Source: Alphaproteobacteria bacterium
GTDB taxonomy: Bacteria; Pseudomonadota; Alphaproteobacteria; Reyranellales; Reyranellaceae
Length of the DNA stretch: 55,890 nt
Reading direction: 5' to 3'
Assembly (NCBI GenBank): GCA_016869975.1
Contig: VGCZ01000036.1
Span: forward strand, 1 to 55,890
Part shown: one piece after another, positions 54,050-55,890 of the stretch
How the letters are laid out: each line of letters begins with the position of its first letter
Position numbering within the stretch: the stretch's first letter is position 1
Made by a program: the position numbers and the translations under genes
Notes under the pieces: model-generated
The model's database searches: none
Seen by the model: the letters and a program-made list of their open reading frames with translations, nothing else
What the model was told of the DNA's origin: nothing

Positions 54050-54205
54050 ACCTTCTCCCCGCGAAGGCGGGGAGAAGGTGCCGAGCGCAGCGAGGCGGAT
54101 GAGGGGCTTCGGGCCTTTCAACGCGCGCACCGTTCGTTGCGAGTCCGCGCAGCCCCTCATCCGCCCTTCGGGCACCTTCTCCCCGCCTTCGCGGGGAGAA
54201 GGAGT
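54050..54205. repeat. Composite palindromic repeat of the dispersed family, copy 3
   Basis: Terminal hairpins CCTTCTCCCCGC/GCGGGGAGAAGG lie at both ends (about 54050-54077 and 54174-54203). Inside them GCGGATGAGGGGC near 54097 is answered by GCCCCTCATCCGC near 54150. The interior differs from copies 1 and 2 except for the CATCCGCCCTTCGGGCACCTTC end. Its last bases, GGGGAGAAGGAG, form the ribosome site of the next gene. Confidence 0.8.
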
Positions 54206-54211
54206 GTCACC

Positions 54212-54973
54212 ATGACTCCCGCCATCGAGGTCGCGGATCTGCGCAAGGAGTACGGCAAGATCGTTGCCGTCGACGATCTGTCGTTCGTCGTGCCGGGCGG
54301 GGCGGTGCTTGGGCTGCTGGGCGGCAACGGCGCGGGCAAGACGACGACGATCTCGATGTTGCTGGGCCTGCTCGAGCCGACCTCGGGTGCCGTGAAAGTG
54401 CTCGGCATCGACATGCTGACGCAGCGCTTCAAGGCCCTGCCGCGCATGAACTTCTCCTCGCCCTATGTCGACCTGCCGCATCGCCTGACGGTGCGGCAGA
54501 ATCTCGACTTTTATGGCCGCCTCTATGGCGTGCCCGACGTGAAGAAGCGCCTGGCCGAGATCTCCGACACCTTGCAGATCGGCGACATGCTGGAGCGCCC
54601 GGCCGGCGCGCTGTCGGCCGGCCAGAAGACCCGCGTGGCGCTGGCCAAGGCCTTGATCAACAAGCCCGACGTGCTGCTGCTCGACGAGCCGACGGCCTCG
54701 CTCGATCCCGACACCGCCGACTGGGTGCGCACACTCCTGAAGGATTACCAGCGCCAAACCGGCGCCACGATCCTGCTGGCCTCGCACAACATGAGCGAGG
54801 TTGAGCGGCTCTGCGACGACGTGATCATGATGCAGCAGGGCAAGGTCTTCGAGCGCGGCGCGCCCGGCGAGCTGATCGCGCGCTTCGGCCGCAACGACAT
54901 GGAGGAGGTCTTCCTCGACATGGCGCGCGGCCGCCAGCGCGGGCTCGACGACCTCAAGAAGGTGGCGGAGTAG
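54212..54973 (+). CDS. ABC-2 type exporter ATPase
   Basis: A 253-residue ATPase. Walker A is GGNGAGKTT (residues 37-45), signature LSAGQKTRVALAKALINKP (Ala in place of the usual Gly), Walker B VLLLDEPTASLDPD and switch ILLASHNMSE. The class is that of drug, polysaccharide or lipid exporters (DrrA/NodI-like). ATG 54212 follows AGAAGGAG supplied by the upstream repeat; an earlier in-frame start lies inside the repeat. It is followed after three bases by its permease gene. Confidence 0.92.
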   Translation: MTPAIEVADLRKEYGKIVAVDDLSFVVPGGAVLGLLGGNGAGKTTTISMLLGLLEPTSGAVKVLGIDMLTQRFKALPRMNFSSPYVDLPHRLTVRQNLDFYGRLYGVPDVKKRLAEISDTLQIGDMLERPAGALSAGQKTRVALAKALINKPDVLLLDEPTASLDPDTADWVRTLLKDYQRQTGATILLASHNMSEVERLCDDVIMMQQGKVFERGAPGELIARFGRNDMEEVFLDMARGRQRGLDDLKKVAE

Positions 54974-54976
54974 GCG

Positions 54977-55774
54977 ATGGGCGCTTCGCTTCGACGCATC
55001 GGCGCGGTGGTGCTGCGCCACGTTTATCTCTTCCGCACCTCATGGCTGCGCATCCTCGATTCGATCTACTGGCCCGCCGTGCAGATGGTGATGTGGGGCT
55101 TCCTCACCCAGTTCCTGTCGAACCAGACCAGCTACGTGGCGCAGGCCTTCGGCGTGCTGCTCTCGGGCCTGCTGCTGTGGGAGGTGCTGATCCGCGGCAA
55201 CCTCTCGCTGTCGATCGCCTTCCTCGAGGAAATGTGGTCGCGCAATCTCGGCCATCTCTTCGTCAGCCCACTGCGGCCGATCGAGATGGCCGCCGGCATT
55301 GTCACGGTCTCGCTTTTGCGCACTTTGCTCGGCATGATTCCGGTGTCGCTGCTGGCCTGGGCGTTTTTCGGATACTCGGTTTACGACCTCGGCCTGCCGC
55401 TGGTCGCGTTCTTCCTCATCCTGCAGATGTTTGGCTGGTCGGTCGGCCTGTCGATGTCGGGCATGATCATGCGCATGGGGCTCAGCGCCGAAACCTTCGC
55501 ATGGGCCGGCATCTTCATCCTGCTGCCGGTCAGCGGCGTCTACTACCCGATCGCGGCGTTACCGACCTGGCTGCAATACATCGCCTGGTGCATTCCCACG
55601 GCCTATGTCTTCGAGGGCATGCGCACGATTCTGACGCAGCAGGTGGTGCGCTGGGACTTCATGCTGATCGCCTTCAGCCTGGCGGCGCTCTACCTGGCCA
55701 TCGGCTTCCGGGTCTTCCTGCTGTTCTTCAACTCGTCGCGGCGCAAGGGCACGCTGCTGCAGCAGGGTGAATAA
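54977..55774 (+). CDS. ABC-2 type transporter permease
   Basis: A 265-residue membrane protein with about six hydrophobic segments, fitting the ABC-2/NodJ-type permease. Marks are RNLSLSIAFLEEMWSRNLGH with LFVSPLRPIE in the cytosolic loop, and the late GVYYPIAALPTWLQYIAWCI with PTAYVFEGMR. With the preceding ATPase it forms an exporter whose substrate is unknown. Confidence 0.92.
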   Translation: MGASLRRIGAVVLRHVYLFRTSWLRILDSIYWPAVQMVMWGFLTQFLSNQTSYVAQAFGVLLSGLLLWEVLIRGNLSLSIAFLEEMWSRNLGHLFVSPLRPIEMAAGIVTVSLLRTLLGMIPVSLLAWAFFGYSVYDLGLPLVAFFLILQMFGWSVGLSMSGMIMRMGLSAETFAWAGIFILLPVSGVYYPIAALPTWLQYIAWCIPTAYVFEGMRTILTQQVVRWDFMLIAFSLAALYLAIGFRVFLLFFNSSRRKGTLLQQGE

Positions 55775-55859
55775 TCTCGAGGGGAGAAAACGAATGGGGT
55801 GGGGCACGGTTTCCTGAGACAGCGCACTGCGCTACCGATCGTAAAGACGGAGGTAGAGC

Positions 55860-55890
55860 ATGGACGGAAATAATGGGCTGGAACCGGGTG
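55860..55890 (+). CDS. Possible gene start cut by window end
   Basis: GGAGG at 55849-55853 lies about six bases before ATG 55860, which opens a frame (MDGNNGLEPG) running to the window end. Too short to identify. The preceding 85 bases contain no other convincing start. Confidence 0.35.
   Translation, partial: MDGNNGLEPG

Noticed and set aside
55795-55818. Short frame starting ATGGGGTGGGGC after the ABC-2 permease
   Set aside because: It stops after seven codons; no evidence that it is a leader peptide.

Overview
The window is G+C-rich (roughly two thirds by eye), gene-dense DNA. Its gene content points to an alphaproteobacterium of soil or rhizosphere type (Rhodospirillales/Hyphomicrobiales-like): many ABC and TRAP importers, CoA-transferase and acyl-CoA ligase genes, NodB/PuuE-type deacetylases and a sphingolipid-type desaturase. 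The genus cannot be fixed from sequence alone. There are about 56 protein genes, one tRNA-Glu(UUC), one clear pseudogene, two families of intergenic palindromes, and no recognisable transcription regulator apart from a ParD-like antitoxin.

Layout. 1-3615: polyamine-type ABC importer (ATPase cut by the window edge, two permeases) plus an FAD amine/amino-acid oxidase. 3672-3747: tRNA-Glu. 3948-8005: CoA-transferase, LysE exporter, small exported protein, serine hydrolase and VOC protein. 8298-12279: four tightly packed genes resembling the mycobacterial decaprenyl-phosphoryl-arabinose pathway (UbiA-type phosphoribosyltransferase, flippase-like membrane protein, DprE1, DprE2). 12280-13749: a sharply A+T-rich stretch, an orphan phage terminase small-subunit-like gene and a small lipoprotein. 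13873-16579: PhyH dioxygenase coupled to a DehI-like gene, then a NodB-type deacetylase. 16864-23764: a LivGHMF importer with an embedded acyl-CoA synthetase, followed by a sirtuin. 25325-28648: TAXI-TRAP importer. 28682-31558: sugar-acid dehydratase and Ldh-type dehydrogenase. 31652-32644: a dihydroceramide Delta4-desaturase-like gene. 32679-40391: SDR, sugar ABC importer, RraA-like protein and amidohydrolase, all on the minus strand.

40490-54033 is dominated by cyclic-amide and amino-acid nitrogen metabolism: DapA-like lyase, hydantoinase, N-carbamoyl-D-amino acid hydrolase, hydantoin/allantoin racemase, a polar amino-acid ABC importer whose binding protein carries an in-frame stop, two PuuE/allantoinase-like deacetylases and an aminotransferase. 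A small block of different base usage (OmpA-like gene plus a ParDE-type toxin-antitoxin pair) sits between the hydantoinase and carbamoylase genes. 54212-55774 is an ABC-2 exporter.

The most interesting items are the arabinose-lipid cassette (with an alanine at the benzothiazinone-target cysteine position of DprE1), the eukaryote-like sphingolipid desaturase with a palindrome in its putative promoter, the hydantoin cluster interrupted by a toxin-antitoxin island, enzyme-family members that have lost catalytic residues (DehI-like, M28-like), and a palindromic repeat family found at every convergent gene junction with room for it. Alignments to named family members were made by eye from memory; no search was run.
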